From Cupriavidus alkaliphilus (GTDB taxonomy: Bacteria > Pseudomonadota > Gammaproteobacteria > Burkholderiales > Burkholderiaceae): a stretch of 64,000 bases of DNA. A program made the position numbers and the translations under genes. The DNA lies in assembly GCF_900094595.1 (NCBI RefSeq), contig NZ_FMAD01000006.1, positions 248,001 through 312,000 on the forward strand, read 5' to 3'. The notes under the pieces were generated by a model, which saw only the letters and a list, made by a program, of their open reading frames with translations, did not search any database and was not told the DNA's origin. Numbering within the stretch: the stretch's first letter is position 1; each line of letters starts with the position of its first letter. Positions 47,588-56,472 of the stretch are shown piece after piece.

Positions 47588-48937
47588 ATGTCGATCACGA
47601 AACAAGGCGTACCGGTCTTCGCCGGCACCGCCGAAGACGCCGAGGACAGCGTCTACCGCAAGGTTACCTGGCGCCTGCTGCCCTTCCTCGGGGTGCTGTG
47701 GGTGCTGGCGTGGCTGGACCGCGTCAACATCGGCTTCGCCAAGCTGCAGATGCTGGACGCGCTGCGCTTCAGCGAAGCCGTGTACGGGCTGGGCGCCGGC
47801 ATCTTCTTCCTGGGCTACTTCTTCTTCGAAGTGCCGTCGAACATGCTGCTGCAGAAGATCGGCGCCAAGAAGACGATCATGCGCATCACCATCTGCTGGG
47901 GCGTGATCTGCATGCTGCAGAGCTTCGTCACCACGCCCGCGCAGTTCTACATCCTGCGCTTCCTGCTGGGGGCGTTCGAGGCCGGCTTCTACCCCGGCGT
48001 GATCCTGTACCTGACCTACTGGTACCCGTCGCAGCGCCGCGCGCGCGCCTTCGGCACCTTCATGTCGGCGTCGGCCATTGCCGGCGTGCTGGGCGGGCCG
48101 CTGGCCGGCTGGATCATGACCGGCATGGCCGGCGTCAGCGGCATGCACGGCTGGCAGTGGCTGTTCATCCTGGAAGGCATCCCGTCGGTGCTGGCCGGCA
48201 TCTTTGCCTGGTTCTACATGACCGACAAGCCCGAGCAGGCGCGCTGGCTGTCCGACGCCGAGAAGCGCGTGGTGCAGGACGCGCTCAGGCGCGACAACGC
48301 CGCCATGGGCGAGCGCGGCCACGACTGGCGCACGCTCTTCACCAACCCCAAGGTGTGGCTGCTGATCGCGATCTTCTTCTGCCTGCTGTGCGCCAACTCG
48401 ACGCTGACCTTCTGGATCCCGACCATCATCAAGGACGTGGGCTTCGCCACGCCGATGGCGGTGGGCTGGATCGCCGCGGTGGCGTACCTGTGCGGCGCCG
48501 CCGGCATGATCCTCAACGGCGCGCATTCCGACCGCCGCAATGAAGTGCGCTGGCACTTCAGCGGCGCGGCGCTGGCGGGCGGCGGTGCCATGGCCGTGCT
48601 GGCGGTACTGCTGGGGGCGCAGGTGCTGTCGCCGGTGATCGCGCTGCTGGCGATGACCGCCGCGCTGGTCGGCACCATGAGCGCGATCCCGGTGTTCTGG
48701 CAGCTGCCCAACCGCTACCTGGCCGGCAGCGCCGCCGCGGTGGGCGTGGCGCTGATCAACTCCGTGGCCAACCTGGCCGGCTTCGGCGCCCCGTACGTGA
48801 TGGGGCTGGTCAAGAACACCACCGGCAAGCTCACCTCCGGGCTGTACCTGGTGGCAGTGATCGAAGTGCTGGCCGCGGTGCTGGTGCTGGTGGGCATCCG
48901 CCAGCTGCGCGGCAAGCCGGCACGTCAAGGAGCCTGA
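47588..48937 (+). CDS. MFS transporter, ACS family, in the urate cluster
   Basis: 449 residues, 12 membrane segments, ACS motifs 'AWLDRVNIGFAKLQM', 'GAGIFFLGYFFFEVPSNMLL' and 'RFLLGAFEAGFYPGVILYLTYWYP'. It precedes a HIU hydrolase whose ribosome-binding site lies within its last codons (TGA and ATG 1 nt apart). The likely cargo is urate, allantoin or a related ureide (inference from neighbours). Confidence 0.9.
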   Translation: MSITKQGVPVFAGTAEDAEDSVYRKVTWRLLPFLGVLWVLAWLDRVNIGFAKLQMLDALRFSEAVYGLGAGIFFLGYFFFEVPSNMLLQKIGAKKTIMRITICWGVICMLQSFVTTPAQFYILRFLLGAFEAGFYPGVILYLTYWYPSQRRARAFGTFMSASAIAGVLGGPLAGWIMTGMAGVSGMHGWQWLFILEGIPSVLAGIFAWFYMTDKPEQARWLSDAEKRVVQDALRRDNAAMGERGHDWRTLFTNPKVWLLIAIFFCLLCANSTLTFWIPTIIKDVGFATPMAVGWIAAVAYLCGAAGMILNGAHSDRRNEVRWHFSGAALAGGGAMAVLAVLLGAQVLSPVIALLAMTAALVGTMSAIPVFWQLPNRYLAGSAAAVGVALINSVANLAGFGAPYVMGLVKNTTGKLTSGLYLVAVIEVLAAVLVLVGIRQLRGKPARQGA

Positions 48938-48938
48938 G

Positions 48939-49448
48939 ATGGACGAACACGATTTTGATCGCGCCCGCCGGCGCTTCGCTCTGCAATCGATGACGCTGGG
49001 CGGCGGCGCGCTGCTGGCCGGCGCCAGCTGGGGCGCCACGCCGCAGGCGCCGGCCCCCAACCAGACCGCTGCACCGGTGCAGCAAGGCGGACTGAGCCCG
49101 CGCCTGACGCTGCATGCGCTGGACACCTACCACGGCACGCCCGCGGCCGGCATGCGCGTGGAGATGTTCCGCATCGACCATGGCCAGCGCACGCCGCTGC
49201 AGACCGTCACGCTGGCCGCCAACGGCCGCAGCGAGCCGCCGCTGCTGATCGGCGACAGCTACCGCACCGGCACTTATGAGCTGATCCTGCACGCCGACGA
49301 ATACTTCGCCGCGCGCAAGGCCAGCCTGCCGCAACCGTCGTTCCTGTCGAAGATCCCGCTGCGCGTGCGCGTGACCGACGCCAGCCAGCGCATCCACCTG
49401 CCCGTGCTGTTCGGGCCGTGGAGCTACAACTACTATCGCGGCAGCTGA
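48939..49448 (+). CDS. 5-hydroxyisourate hydrolase with Tat-like export signal
   Basis: 169 residues. Residues 1-35 look like a twin-arginine signal (RARRRFALQ, then a Gly/Ala/Leu-rich stretch ending GASWGATPQ), followed by a short Pro/Gln linker. The transthyretin-like domain begins about residue 55 with catalytic His in LTLHALDTYHG, Arg in AANGRSEPP, His in RIHLPVLFG and the C-terminal YRGS. It hydrolyses 5-hydroxyisourate to OHCU. An exported copy is unusual beside a cytoplasmic copy 30 bp downstream. Confidence 0.88.
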   Translation: MDEHDFDRARRRFALQSMTLGGGALLAGASWGATPQAPAPNQTAAPVQQGGLSPRLTLHALDTYHGTPAAGMRVEMFRIDHGQRTPLQTVTLAANGRSEPPLLIGDSYRTGTYELILHADEYFAARKASLPQPSFLSKIPLRVRVTDASQRIHLPVLFGPWSYNYYRGS

Positions 49449-49478
49449 GCCCGCGGCCCAACCCGGAGAGATCGCATC

Positions 49479-49814
49479 ATGGCAGGTATCAGCACACATG
49501 TGCTCGACGTATCCCTGGGCCGCCCGGTGGCCGGCATGCAGGTCGAGTTGTTCGACGTCGCGGTGCAGCCGCCCCGGCTGCTCGCGCGCACCCGCACCAA
49601 CCACGACGGCCGCACCGACGCGCCGATGCTGCCGCCCGCCCAGGCGCGCACCGGCGAGTTCGAGCTGCGCTTCTGGGTGGCGGACTACTTCCGCACCCCG
49701 GACGTGTTCGCCGACATCGTGCCGGTGCGCTTTACCATCGCGGATGCCGCGCAGCACTACCACGTGCCGCTGCTGTGTTCGCCGTGGAGCTTCGGCACCT
49801 ATCGCGGCAGTTGA
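49479..49814 (+). CDS. 5-hydroxyisourate hydrolase (cytoplasmic)
   Basis: 111 residues, the standard HIU hydrolase length. It shows STHVLDVSLGRPVAGMQVEL at the N-terminus, Arg in DGRTDAP, a late His in YHVPLLCSPW and the closing YRGS tetrapeptide. No signal peptide. GGAGAG lies 7 nt before ATG. Produces OHCU for UraD, encoded on the opposite strand to the left. Confidence 0.93.
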   Translation: MAGISTHVLDVSLGRPVAGMQVELFDVAVQPPRLLARTRTNHDGRTDAPMLPPAQARTGEFELRFWVADYFRTPDVFADIVPVRFTIADAAQHYHVPLLCSPWSFGTYRGS

Positions 49815-49836
49815 ACGCCGGGGCACAGGCCCGCGC

Positions 49837-50283
49837 CTACCGCGGCTTGCGCACCTCCGCCTCGTCGTGCGACAGGACCCTGCCCTCGCCGGAGCGGGGC
49901 ATCATCGGCGGCACCGGCTTGCCGGTGCGCTTTTCCACCAGTTGCGAGCGGCGCTCGCCGCGCGCGAACAGGTGGTGCTCTCCCCACTGGCGCAACGCCA
50001 CCACGATGGGGAACAGGCTCTCCCCCATTTCCGTCAGCACGTATTCCTGGTAGGCACTGCCGTCCGAGGCCGGCCGCGTCGCCAGGATGCCGGCGTCCAC
50101 CAGCCGGCGCAGGCGGTCGGACAGGATATTGCGCGCCACCGCCAGGCTGCGCTGGAAGTCGCTGAAACGGTGCATGCCGTCGAAGGCATCGCGCACGATC
50201 ATCAGCGACCAGCGGTCGCCGACCAGCGCCAGCGCGCGCGCCACGGGGCAGGTGTCTTCGCTCGGCTCCTTGCGGGTGACCAT
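49837..50283 (-). CDS. HxlR-family regulator
   Basis: 148 residues with the HxlR winged helix: 'CPVARALALVGDRWSLMIVRDAF' (Cys12 typical of redox or ligand sensing), 'FSDFQRSLAVARNILSDRLRRLVDAGIL' and 'YVLTEMGESLFPIVVALRQWGE'. The charged C-terminal tail is longer than in most relatives. Divergent from an MFS efflux gene, with a perfect inverted repeat between them. Confidence 0.9.
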   Translation of the reverse strand: MVTRKEPSEDTCPVARALALVGDRWSLMIVRDAFDGMHRFSDFQRSLAVARNILSDRLRRLVDAGILATRPASDGSAYQEYVLTEMGESLFPIVVALRQWGEHHLFARGERRSQLVEKRTGKPVPPMMPRSGEGRVLSHDEAEVRKPR

Positions 50284-50354
50284 GTCTGGCTAGCCTTGGG
50301 CGCATCGCCCGCTGTCAAAGTGGTTGCATTTTAAAACTAGCCGGCCTACGCTTC

Positions 50355-50379
50355 AACTGGTTTTGATTTGCAACCAGTT
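50355..50379. promoter_or_regulatory. Candidate HxlR operator
   Basis: AACTGGTT (50355-50362), 9-nt spacer, AACCAGTT (50372-50379): a perfect 8-bp inverted repeat ending 9 bp before the MFS start codon. The position would block the MFS ribosome-binding site or promoter. A related half-site GTGGTT lies about 40 bp to the left. Confidence 0.6.
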
Positions 50380-50388
50380 AGAAGCGAT

Positions 50389-51633
50389 ATGGAAACCTGC
50401 TCGCGCGCGGCCGACCCGGCATCCCCCACACCCTACCCCGCGGCCTTGCCCGCACCGCTGCCGCGTGCCGCGGTGCTGCTGTTCGCCTGCGCCAGCGGGC
50501 TGAGCGTGGCCAACGTCTATTACGCGCAGCCGCTGCTGGATGCGCTGATGGCGGACTTCCACATCGGCGCCGCGGCGGTCGGCGGCGTGGTCACCGCCAC
50601 CCAGGCCGGCTGCGCGCTGGCGCTGCTGTTGCTGGTGCCGCTCGGTGACCTGCTGCCGCGCCGCCGCCTGATGCTGGCGCAGGTGCTGGCGCTGGCCGGC
50701 GCGCTGGCCGTGGTGGCGCTGGCCCCATCGGTCACGATGCTGCTGGCGGGGATGCTGCTGACCGGCCTGCTCGGCACCGCCATGACGCAGGGACTGATTG
50801 CCTATGCGGCCGCCGCGGCGGCGCCACCAGAACGCGGGCACGTGGTCGGCACCGCGCAGGGCGGCGTGTTTGCCGGCTTGCTGCTGGCGCGTGTGGTGGC
50901 CGGCGGCGTCAGCGACCTGGCCGGATGGCGCAGCGTCTACGTCTGCGCCGCCGTGATCATGCTGGTGCTGGCCCTGCTGCTGTGGCGCTCGCTGCCGGCG
51001 CTGCCCGGCCCCGCGCAGCGCCTGCGCTATGCCACCCTGGTGTGGTCGATGTTGGCGCTGCTGCGCCGCGACCGGGTCCTGCAGATCCGCGGCATGATCG
51101 CGCTGCTGATGTTCGCTGCGTTCAATATCTTCTGGAGCGCGCTGGTGCTGCCGCTGAGCGCCCCGCCCTACCAGCTGTCGCACACCGCCATCGGCGCCTT
51201 CGGGCTGGTCGGCGCGGCCGGTGCCCTGGCCGCGGCGCGCGCGGGACGCTGGGCCGACCAGGGCCTCGGCCAGCGCACCACATGCGCGGCCCTTGTGCTG
51301 CTGGTGGCCGCATGGCTGCCGCTGTCATGGCTGGGCACCTCGCTGTGGCCGCTCGCGCTCGGCATCGTGCTGCTCGACCTGGGCGGCCAGGCCATCCATG
51401 TCACCAACCAGAGCATGATCTTCCGCGCCGACGCCACCGCGCACAGCCGGCTGGTCGGCGCCTACATGCTGTTCTATGCGACCGGCAGCGGCCTGGGCGC
51501 GCTTGCCACCACCGCCACCTATGACGCCGCCGGCTGGCGCGGCGTTTGCATGTTCGGTGCGGGGGTGAGCATGCTGGCGCTGGCGTTCTGGGCCGGCACG
51601 CGCCGGTGGATGCCGGCGCAGGCTACGTCATAG
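50389..51633 (+). CDS. MFS efflux transporter (DHA1/NepI-like)
   Basis: 414 residues, 12 membrane segments. The first helix carries 'GLSVANVYYAQPLLDALMADF', the hallmark of the drug:H+ antiporter subgroup annotated as YnfM/NepI-like, and loop 2-3 has 'PLGDLLPRRRLML'. Probably a repressor-controlled efflux pump for purine-like or toxic compounds, induced through the divergent HxlR protein. ATG 50389 is used; an upstream TTG lies inside the operator repeat. Confidence 0.88.
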   Translation: METCSRAADPASPTPYPAALPAPLPRAAVLLFACASGLSVANVYYAQPLLDALMADFHIGAAAVGGVVTATQAGCALALLLLVPLGDLLPRRRLMLAQVLALAGALAVVALAPSVTMLLAGMLLTGLLGTAMTQGLIAYAAAAAAPPERGHVVGTAQGGVFAGLLLARVVAGGVSDLAGWRSVYVCAAVIMLVLALLLWRSLPALPGPAQRLRYATLVWSMLALLRRDRVLQIRGMIALLMFAAFNIFWSALVLPLSAPPYQLSHTAIGAFGLVGAAGALAAARAGRWADQGLGQRTTCAALVLLVAAWLPLSWLGTSLWPLALGIVLLDLGGQAIHVTNQSMIFRADATAHSRLVGAYMLFYATGSGLGALATTATYDAAGWRGVCMFGAGVSMLALAFWAGTRRWMPAQATS

Positions 51634-51752
51634 CCTGGCCTCACCCGTTCAGGCGAAGGCGGCGCGAACGCGAGCGAAAATCCGCGCAAGAAGGCTTTAG
51701 AATCTCGCATCCAACCTGGTTCGATCACGTGAAAGCCCTTACCCGCCTCAAC

Positions 51753-52307
51753 ATGAAGCAGTTCTTCCCGCTCTGCGCCGCACTGCTGGCCTCCGTTTCC
51801 GTCCACGCCGCAACCCCCGCGGCCCAGCCCGAGCCGGCCGGCAATACCGCGGCGCCGCTGGGCCTGGAACTGGGCAAGGCCAGATGCTCGCGCCTGTCAC
51901 CGCCGCAGAACCATGCCAGGACCGGCACCTCCGAATGGGCCGGCGGCGATACGGTGGAACTGAAGCATCTGGAGCGCTTCCATCTGCCCGGCCTGTCGCG
52001 CGTGGTCCTGAACTGCGATGCGCAGGATGCGGTGGCGCTGGTGACCATGACCTTCGAGCGCCCCGCCATGGAAGAAGTGCGCAGGAAGCTGGACGAGCGC
52101 TATGCCGCCGTGCGCAAGACCGAAGGCGCGGCCGAGAACGGCTACGCCGAATGGAGCGCGGCCAATGGCAGCCTGGAGTTGCTCTACGGGCGCGACAGCA
52201 AGCACTTCACCGTGGCTTACTGGGCCAAGGGCGCCAAGGCGAAATATTTCTCCTACAGCGGCGGCGGCAAGAAACCCGCGGCACCGCCCCAGCCTGCGCC
52301 GCTGTAG
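51753..52307 (+). CDS. Putative secreted protein of unknown function
   Basis: 184 residues, unrecognised. An N-terminal signal peptide (QFFPLCAALLASVSVHA) is followed by a soluble domain with two cysteines (KARCSRL and LNCDAQ) that may form a disulfide, and a Pro/Ala/Lys-rich tail. The middle contains 'VALVTMTFERPAMEEVRRKLDERYA'. A GTG eight codons upstream is an alternative start. Separated by 119 bp from the MFS gene, so probably its own unit. Confidence 0.75.
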   Translation: MKQFFPLCAALLASVSVHAATPAAQPEPAGNTAAPLGLELGKARCSRLSPPQNHARTGTSEWAGGDTVELKHLERFHLPGLSRVVLNCDAQDAVALVTMTFERPAMEEVRRKLDERYAAVRKTEGAAENGYAEWSAANGSLELLYGRDSKHFTVAYWAKGAKAKYFSYSGGGKKPAAPPQPAPL

Positions 52308-52487
52308 CGGCGGGTGGCGATGCGGAACAGGCGCTTGCAGGCGTCGAGATCATCACTGCAAGACTTTGATGCGCTGCATGATTCCTTTGTATGGAAGGCG
52401 CCGTGTCGCCTATGCTGTCCAGTGCGGCAACGAAAAATGCGCGCGTTCTCATGAACTGAAAACAAGAAGGGGCAAGTCCCCACAAGC

Positions 52488-52515
52488 GGAAAGCGCCGTG
52501 CGGCTGGCGCCTTCC
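52488..52515 (+). other. Hairpin in the leader of the zinc-ribbon gene
   Basis: GGAAAGCGCC and GGCGCCTTCC pair at 9 of 10 positions around an 8-nt loop, followed 3 nt later by TTTT. A second small stem GGGG-CAAGT-CCCC lies just upstream (52469-52481). The surrounding 295-bp gap is AT-richer than its neighbours. It may be a weak terminator or a structured leader. Confidence 0.4.
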
Positions 52516-52602
52516 TGCTTTTGCCTTGGCCTGCGTCACGGGGTGAATCGAACGCACACGAGCATGTGGGGCTCATGGGCGAGATACGCCGTTGACAACA
52601 AC

Positions 52603-54012
52603 ATGACAGACCAATTCCTGTTCAGCAAGCCGTTCACGTTTCTCGCCTGCGCCGGCATGACAGAAGTCAGGGACGGCATCGAGGCACTGGAAGCGCTTCC
52701 GGGCCACCTGTTCTGGCTGGAGAACGAGGACTTTATCCGCCGGGTCTACGTGCCCGATTTCCTGGAGCAAAGCCGCGCCGCGCTCGAGGCCGCGATGCCG
52801 GGCGGGCCGGAACTGGTCGACGCCCTCGCGCCCGAGATCCGCCGCAGCTCGGCCGTGCTGCCGGCACTGCGGCAGCTGTCCGCGGACCAGGCCGCGCTGG
52901 CACACTCGTACTGCTACTGGCGCTATTGCGCCGATGTGGTCGGGCGCGCCCAGGGCATCCCGCGCAGCGCCATCGCGCGCCAGTTCGAGCGCGCCGTCGC
53001 GCCGCGCGATGGCGCGCACAAGCTGCAATGGCTGTGCCCATGCTGCGGGGGCCGGGCGCAATACCAGGTCGATGGTTTGCTGGCATCGCAGCGGCCGGTG
53101 CGCCAGGGCGGCTTTTCGCTCGAATGCGCGCATTGCGGACACCAGGAGCGGCTCTATGCCGGCTTCCTGCACGCGGGCCGGCTCGAATGCCGCTGCGCGC
53201 TGTGCACCGGCTTTGTCCAGTCGCTGGCCGGCCAGCTGGCGCGGGCCGCGCGCAAGCTATGCGCCAGCCTGGAAGACTATGCGTGGATGCACGCGGTGGA
53301 CACCGCCGCGGAAATCGGCGAACTCAAGGAGGCCTCGCTGCAACGGATTGCACACGGGGACAAGCCTTCCGCCAACGCGATGGCGTTCGCGGCGGCGGCC
53401 CAGTCGGGCGAGGTGCGCACCATGCCGGAACTGCTCGCCCGCATCGACCCCACGCTGGAAAGCCGGCTCGACAAGAACCCCAGGGCCTGGGCGCTGTTGT
53501 GCGAGCTGCTGCGCGAAGGCGTGGTCGATAGCGAATGCACCATCTACGACCACGACGGCCGCAAGCACGTGGCGCTTGAAATTGCCTTGCTCGACGACGA
53601 CCCGGCGCTGGATGGCCGCACCGCGCAGGACTATCTCGCGGCCCTGCTGCGCGGCTACCAGCCGGCCGAGCCCGAGGCCTTCGTCGGCTGGCTGAAAGCG
53701 CTGAAGCGGCTGCGCCTTTGCACCGGCCGGTTCAATGCGGCCGTCGACGTGTCGTGGAAACCCAACCTGGAACACTGCCGCATCCTGACCGCGCGCTGGC
53801 TGCAGGACACCGCGCCGCTGGCGCCATTGGCCGCGCACGGCAGCGCCCCGTGGCCGCCGCCGGCACAGCGCGCGCGCACCCCGGAACGCCCGGTGTATCT
53901 CGACGCCGAACTGGAGGCGGTGCAGCTGCTCAAGTCGCTGGGCTACATCCTGCTCAGTCCGGAGGACATCCGTTCGCAACGGGATCCCGCCGAGTCCACC
54001 GGACTCGACTGA
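52603..54012 (+). CDS. Protein of unknown function with zinc-ribbon cysteines
   Basis: 469 residues, not recognised. A cysteine-rich middle section has CPCC (145-148), CAHC (175-178) and CRCALC (196-201), giving at least one CxxC-CxxC zinc ribbon. The N-terminal 130 residues and C-terminal 250 residues appear helical and soluble. No signal peptide or membrane segment. The start is uncertain: ATG 52603 lacks a ribosome-binding site and an in-frame ATG lies at 52564. It stands alone between a secreted protein and the sulfonate transporter. Confidence 0.75.
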   Translation: MTDQFLFSKPFTFLACAGMTEVRDGIEALEALPGHLFWLENEDFIRRVYVPDFLEQSRAALEAAMPGGPELVDALAPEIRRSSAVLPALRQLSADQAALAHSYCYWRYCADVVGRAQGIPRSAIARQFERAVAPRDGAHKLQWLCPCCGGRAQYQVDGLLASQRPVRQGGFSLECAHCGHQERLYAGFLHAGRLECRCALCTGFVQSLAGQLARAARKLCASLEDYAWMHAVDTAAEIGELKEASLQRIAHGDKPSANAMAFAAAAQSGEVRTMPELLARIDPTLESRLDKNPRAWALLCELLREGVVDSECTIYDHDGRKHVALEIALLDDDPALDGRTAQDYLAALLRGYQPAEPEAFVGWLKALKRLRLCTGRFNAAVDVSWKPNLEHCRILTARWLQDTAPLAPLAAHGSAPWPPPAQRARTPERPVYLDAELEAVQLLKSLGYILLSPEDIRSQRDPAESTGLD

Positions 54013-54151
54013 GCGCATCCGCGGCGGCCCTGCGCCGCCACCCACCACGCATATCGAAGCGCGGATTTATTCGTTGGTGCGCGGGCGCGGCACGCGTACG
54101 TTCGGGGGTTCCGATGTTGAACACCCGCACACCCCGAACACCCCGAACGCC

Positions 54152-55132
54152 ATGACCGCTTCCCGACGCCAGTTCCTGCGCCGCGGCGCCGCCGCCACGG
54201 CCGCGCTTGCCTCCGGCCCCCTCCTCACCTTCACCACCTTCGCCGCCGGCGATGCGCACGCCCAGGGCCGCCCGGTGCTGAAGGCCGGCGACCAGAAGGG
54301 CGGCCTGCGCGCGCTGCTCGAATCCGCCAACGCGCTCGAGGGCCTGGCCTACGACATCCAGTGGACCGAGTTCCCCGCCGCGGCGCCGCTGGCCGAGGCG
54401 CTGAACGCGGGCGCGGTCGACAGCGGCCCGATCGGCGACGCGCCGGCCATCTTCGCGCTGGCGGCCGGCACGCGCATCCGGCTGATCGGTGCGAACCGCT
54501 CTGACCCCTACGGCACCGCGGTGCTGGTGCGGCCCGACTCGCCACTGCGGCAGGCTGCAGACCTGAAAGGCAAGAGCATCGGCACCAACCGCGGCTCGAT
54601 CGGGCACCTGATCGCGCTCAAGGCGCTGGAATCAGCCGGACTGAAACCGGACGATGCCAACCTGCGCTTCCTGCCGCCCGCGGATGCCAAGCTGGCGCTG
54701 AGCAGCGGCTCGATCGATGCCTGGGCCACGTGGGAGCCCTATACCGCGATGGCGGAAACCAGCCAGCACGCGCGCGTGCTGGTCAACGGCCGCGGGCTGT
54801 GGTCCGGCCTCAGCTACCTGGCCGCGACCGACGCCGCGCTGGCGAACAAGCGCGCGGTATTGCAGGACTTCCTGCACCGCGTAGTGCGCGCGCAGCAGTG
54901 GTCCTACCAGCATGTGCCGGAGTTCTCGGCGACGCTGGCCCGCATCATCGGCATCTCGCCGCAGGCCGCGCGACTGCAGTTCGAGCGGCGCCGCACGCAG
55001 TGGCGCAGCATCGACGCGGCGCTGATCGCCGAGCAGCAGCGCACCGCGGATTTCTACCTGAAGGCCGGGCTGCTCAGGCAGCGGCTCGATGTGCGGCAGA
55101 CCTTCGACTCCGGGTTCTCCCTGAGCGCCTGA
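54152..55132 (+). CDS. Sulfonate/taurine-type ABC substrate-binding protein with Tat signal
   Basis: 326 residues. A Tat-type signal (SRRQFLRRGAAATAALA) precedes an NMT1/SsuA-like binding fold: 'VLKAGDQKGGLRALLESA', 'LNAGAVDSGPIGDAPAIFAL', 'DLKGKSIGTNRGSIGHLIALKAL' and 'IDAWATWEPY'. SsuA-type proteins bind aliphatic sulfonates. It precedes a second binding protein (TauA-like) and tauBC, so the importer may have two alternative receptors. Just before the start, CACCCCGAA occurs twice in tandem. Confidence 0.85.
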   Translation: MTASRRQFLRRGAAATAALASGPLLTFTTFAAGDAHAQGRPVLKAGDQKGGLRALLESANALEGLAYDIQWTEFPAAAPLAEALNAGAVDSGPIGDAPAIFALAAGTRIRLIGANRSDPYGTAVLVRPDSPLRQAADLKGKSIGTNRGSIGHLIALKALESAGLKPDDANLRFLPPADAKLALSSGSIDAWATWEPYTAMAETSQHARVLVNGRGLWSGLSYLAATDAALANKRAVLQDFLHRVVRAQQWSYQHVPEFSATLARIIGISPQAARLQFERRRTQWRSIDAALIAEQQRTADFYLKAGLLRQRLDVRQTFDSGFSLSA

Positions 55133-55380
55133 GCGCGCGCGCCCGGCGCGTTGACACCGCAAGCGGCGCCGGCGCGACCCCGGTGCCCGCGGCGGCCGGT
55201 ACAGGAATTCCATGATTGACGCAGCCCCGTGCCACCGCTCCCCGCGGCCCGGCGCGGCCTGCGCGCGCGCGGCCGGTTCTGGCCCAACCGAATCCCGGCA
55301 ACTGGTCCTATAGGCCCGGAATCGGGCTCACCTATAAAGCCGTGACCCCCAAACCCATTTCTCATCCGAGGAGCACAACC
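55133..55380 (+). promoter_or_regulatory. Leader region of the tauA-like gene
   Basis: 248 bp without a gene. AT-rich TATAGG (about 55309) and TATAAA (about 55333) boxes lie within 70 bp of the start codon, suggesting a separate promoter. GAGGAG (55366-55371) is the ribosome-binding site. No regulator gene lies nearby. Confidence 0.4.
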
Positions 55381-56388
55381 ATGCGGTGGATCAAGCAGAT
55401 CGCGATGTATTTCGCCCTGGCGGCGGCGCTGGTGCCGGCCGCGCAGACCGTGCAGGCCCAAAGCAAGAATGTAGTGATTGCTTACCAGGACATGGTCGTG
55501 CCCTGGCGCTATGCGCAGGACATGAAGGAGCTGGAAAAGCAGACCGGCTACACGGTCTCGTTCCGACAGTTCGGCGGCGGCGGGGACGTGATCCGCGCCA
55601 TGGCCTCGGGCCAGATCGCCATCGGCGAAGCCGGCACCTCGCCGATCGCCTCGGCACTGTCGCAAGGACTCGATGTCGAGCTGTTCTGGATCCTGGACGA
55701 CATCAACGCGGCCGAAGCCATGGTCGCGCGCAACGGCAGCAAGATCGCCAGCGTCGCCGACCTGAAGGGCAAGCGCATCGGCGTGCCGTTCGTATCGACC
55801 ACGCACTACCACACGCTGGTCGCACTGGAGCGCGCGAAGATCAATCCGAAGGACGTGCGCATCGTCAATATGCGTCCGCCCGAGGTGGCCGCCGCATGGG
55901 AGCGCGGCGACATCGACGCCACCTTTATCTGGGATCCGGTGCTGGCCAAGCTCAAGCAGTCGGGCACGGTGCTGACCACCTCGGGACAGATTGCCGCCGA
56001 CACCGGCAAGGCGACCTTCGACGGCATGATCGCCAACAAGAAGTTCGCGCGCGAGAACCCCGAGTTCATGGTCAAGCTGGTGCGCGTGCTGGCCGCGGCG
56101 GACGAGAACTACCGCAAGAACAAGGCGTCGTGGACCGCCGATTCGCCCATGGTGAAGGCCGTGGCCAAGGTCTCCGGCGCCAAGCCCGAGACCGTGCCGG
56201 CCAGCATGGCGCTGTACAGCTTCCCCACGCTGCAGGAGCAGGTCTCCGAGCGCTGGCTCGGCGGCGGCGCGGCGCGCGCGCTGCAGTCGGCGGCGCAGTT
56301 CCTCAAGGAGCAGGGCACCATCCAGACCGTGCTGCCGGACTATGGCCCCGGCGTCAACGCGGAATGGGCAAAGCGGGCGCTGCGCTGA
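55381..56388 (+). CDS. tauA: Taurine-type ABC transporter substrate-binding protein
   Basis: 335 residues with a signal peptide (YFALAAALVPAAQTVQAQ) and a TauA-like periplasmic domain: 'VVIAYQDMVVPWRYAQDMKELEKQTG', 'FGGGGDVIRAMASGQIAIGEAGTSPIASALSQGLDVE', 'RNGSKIASVADLKGKRIGVPFVSTTHYHTL' and 'IDATFIWDPVLAKL'. This pattern is characteristic of taurine receptors. Start ATG 55381 follows GAGGAG by 9 nt. Feeds TauBC encoded downstream. Confidence 0.9.
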   Translation: MRWIKQIAMYFALAAALVPAAQTVQAQSKNVVIAYQDMVVPWRYAQDMKELEKQTGYTVSFRQFGGGGDVIRAMASGQIAIGEAGTSPIASALSQGLDVELFWILDDINAAEAMVARNGSKIASVADLKGKRIGVPFVSTTHYHTLVALERAKINPKDVRIVNMRPPEVAAAWERGDIDATFIWDPVLAKLKQSGTVLTTSGQIAADTGKATFDGMIANKKFARENPEFMVKLVRVLAAADENYRKNKASWTADSPMVKAVAKVSGAKPETVPASMALYSFPTLQEQVSERWLGGGAARALQSAAQFLKEQGTIQTVLPDYGPGVNAEWAKRALR

Positions 56389-56472
56389 CGGCGCACTCCC
56401 TGTTGCTGAAGCTGGCTGCCGCGCGCCCCTGTTCGTGCGGCGGTCCCGGAGATCCTGTTGCGGAAGCCCATC

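Noticed and set aside
52525..52560. tRNA T-arm-like sequence (GTTCGATTC) on the reverse strand
   Set aside because: The flanking bases do not form the 5-bp T-stem and no acceptor, D or anticodon arm could be built around it.
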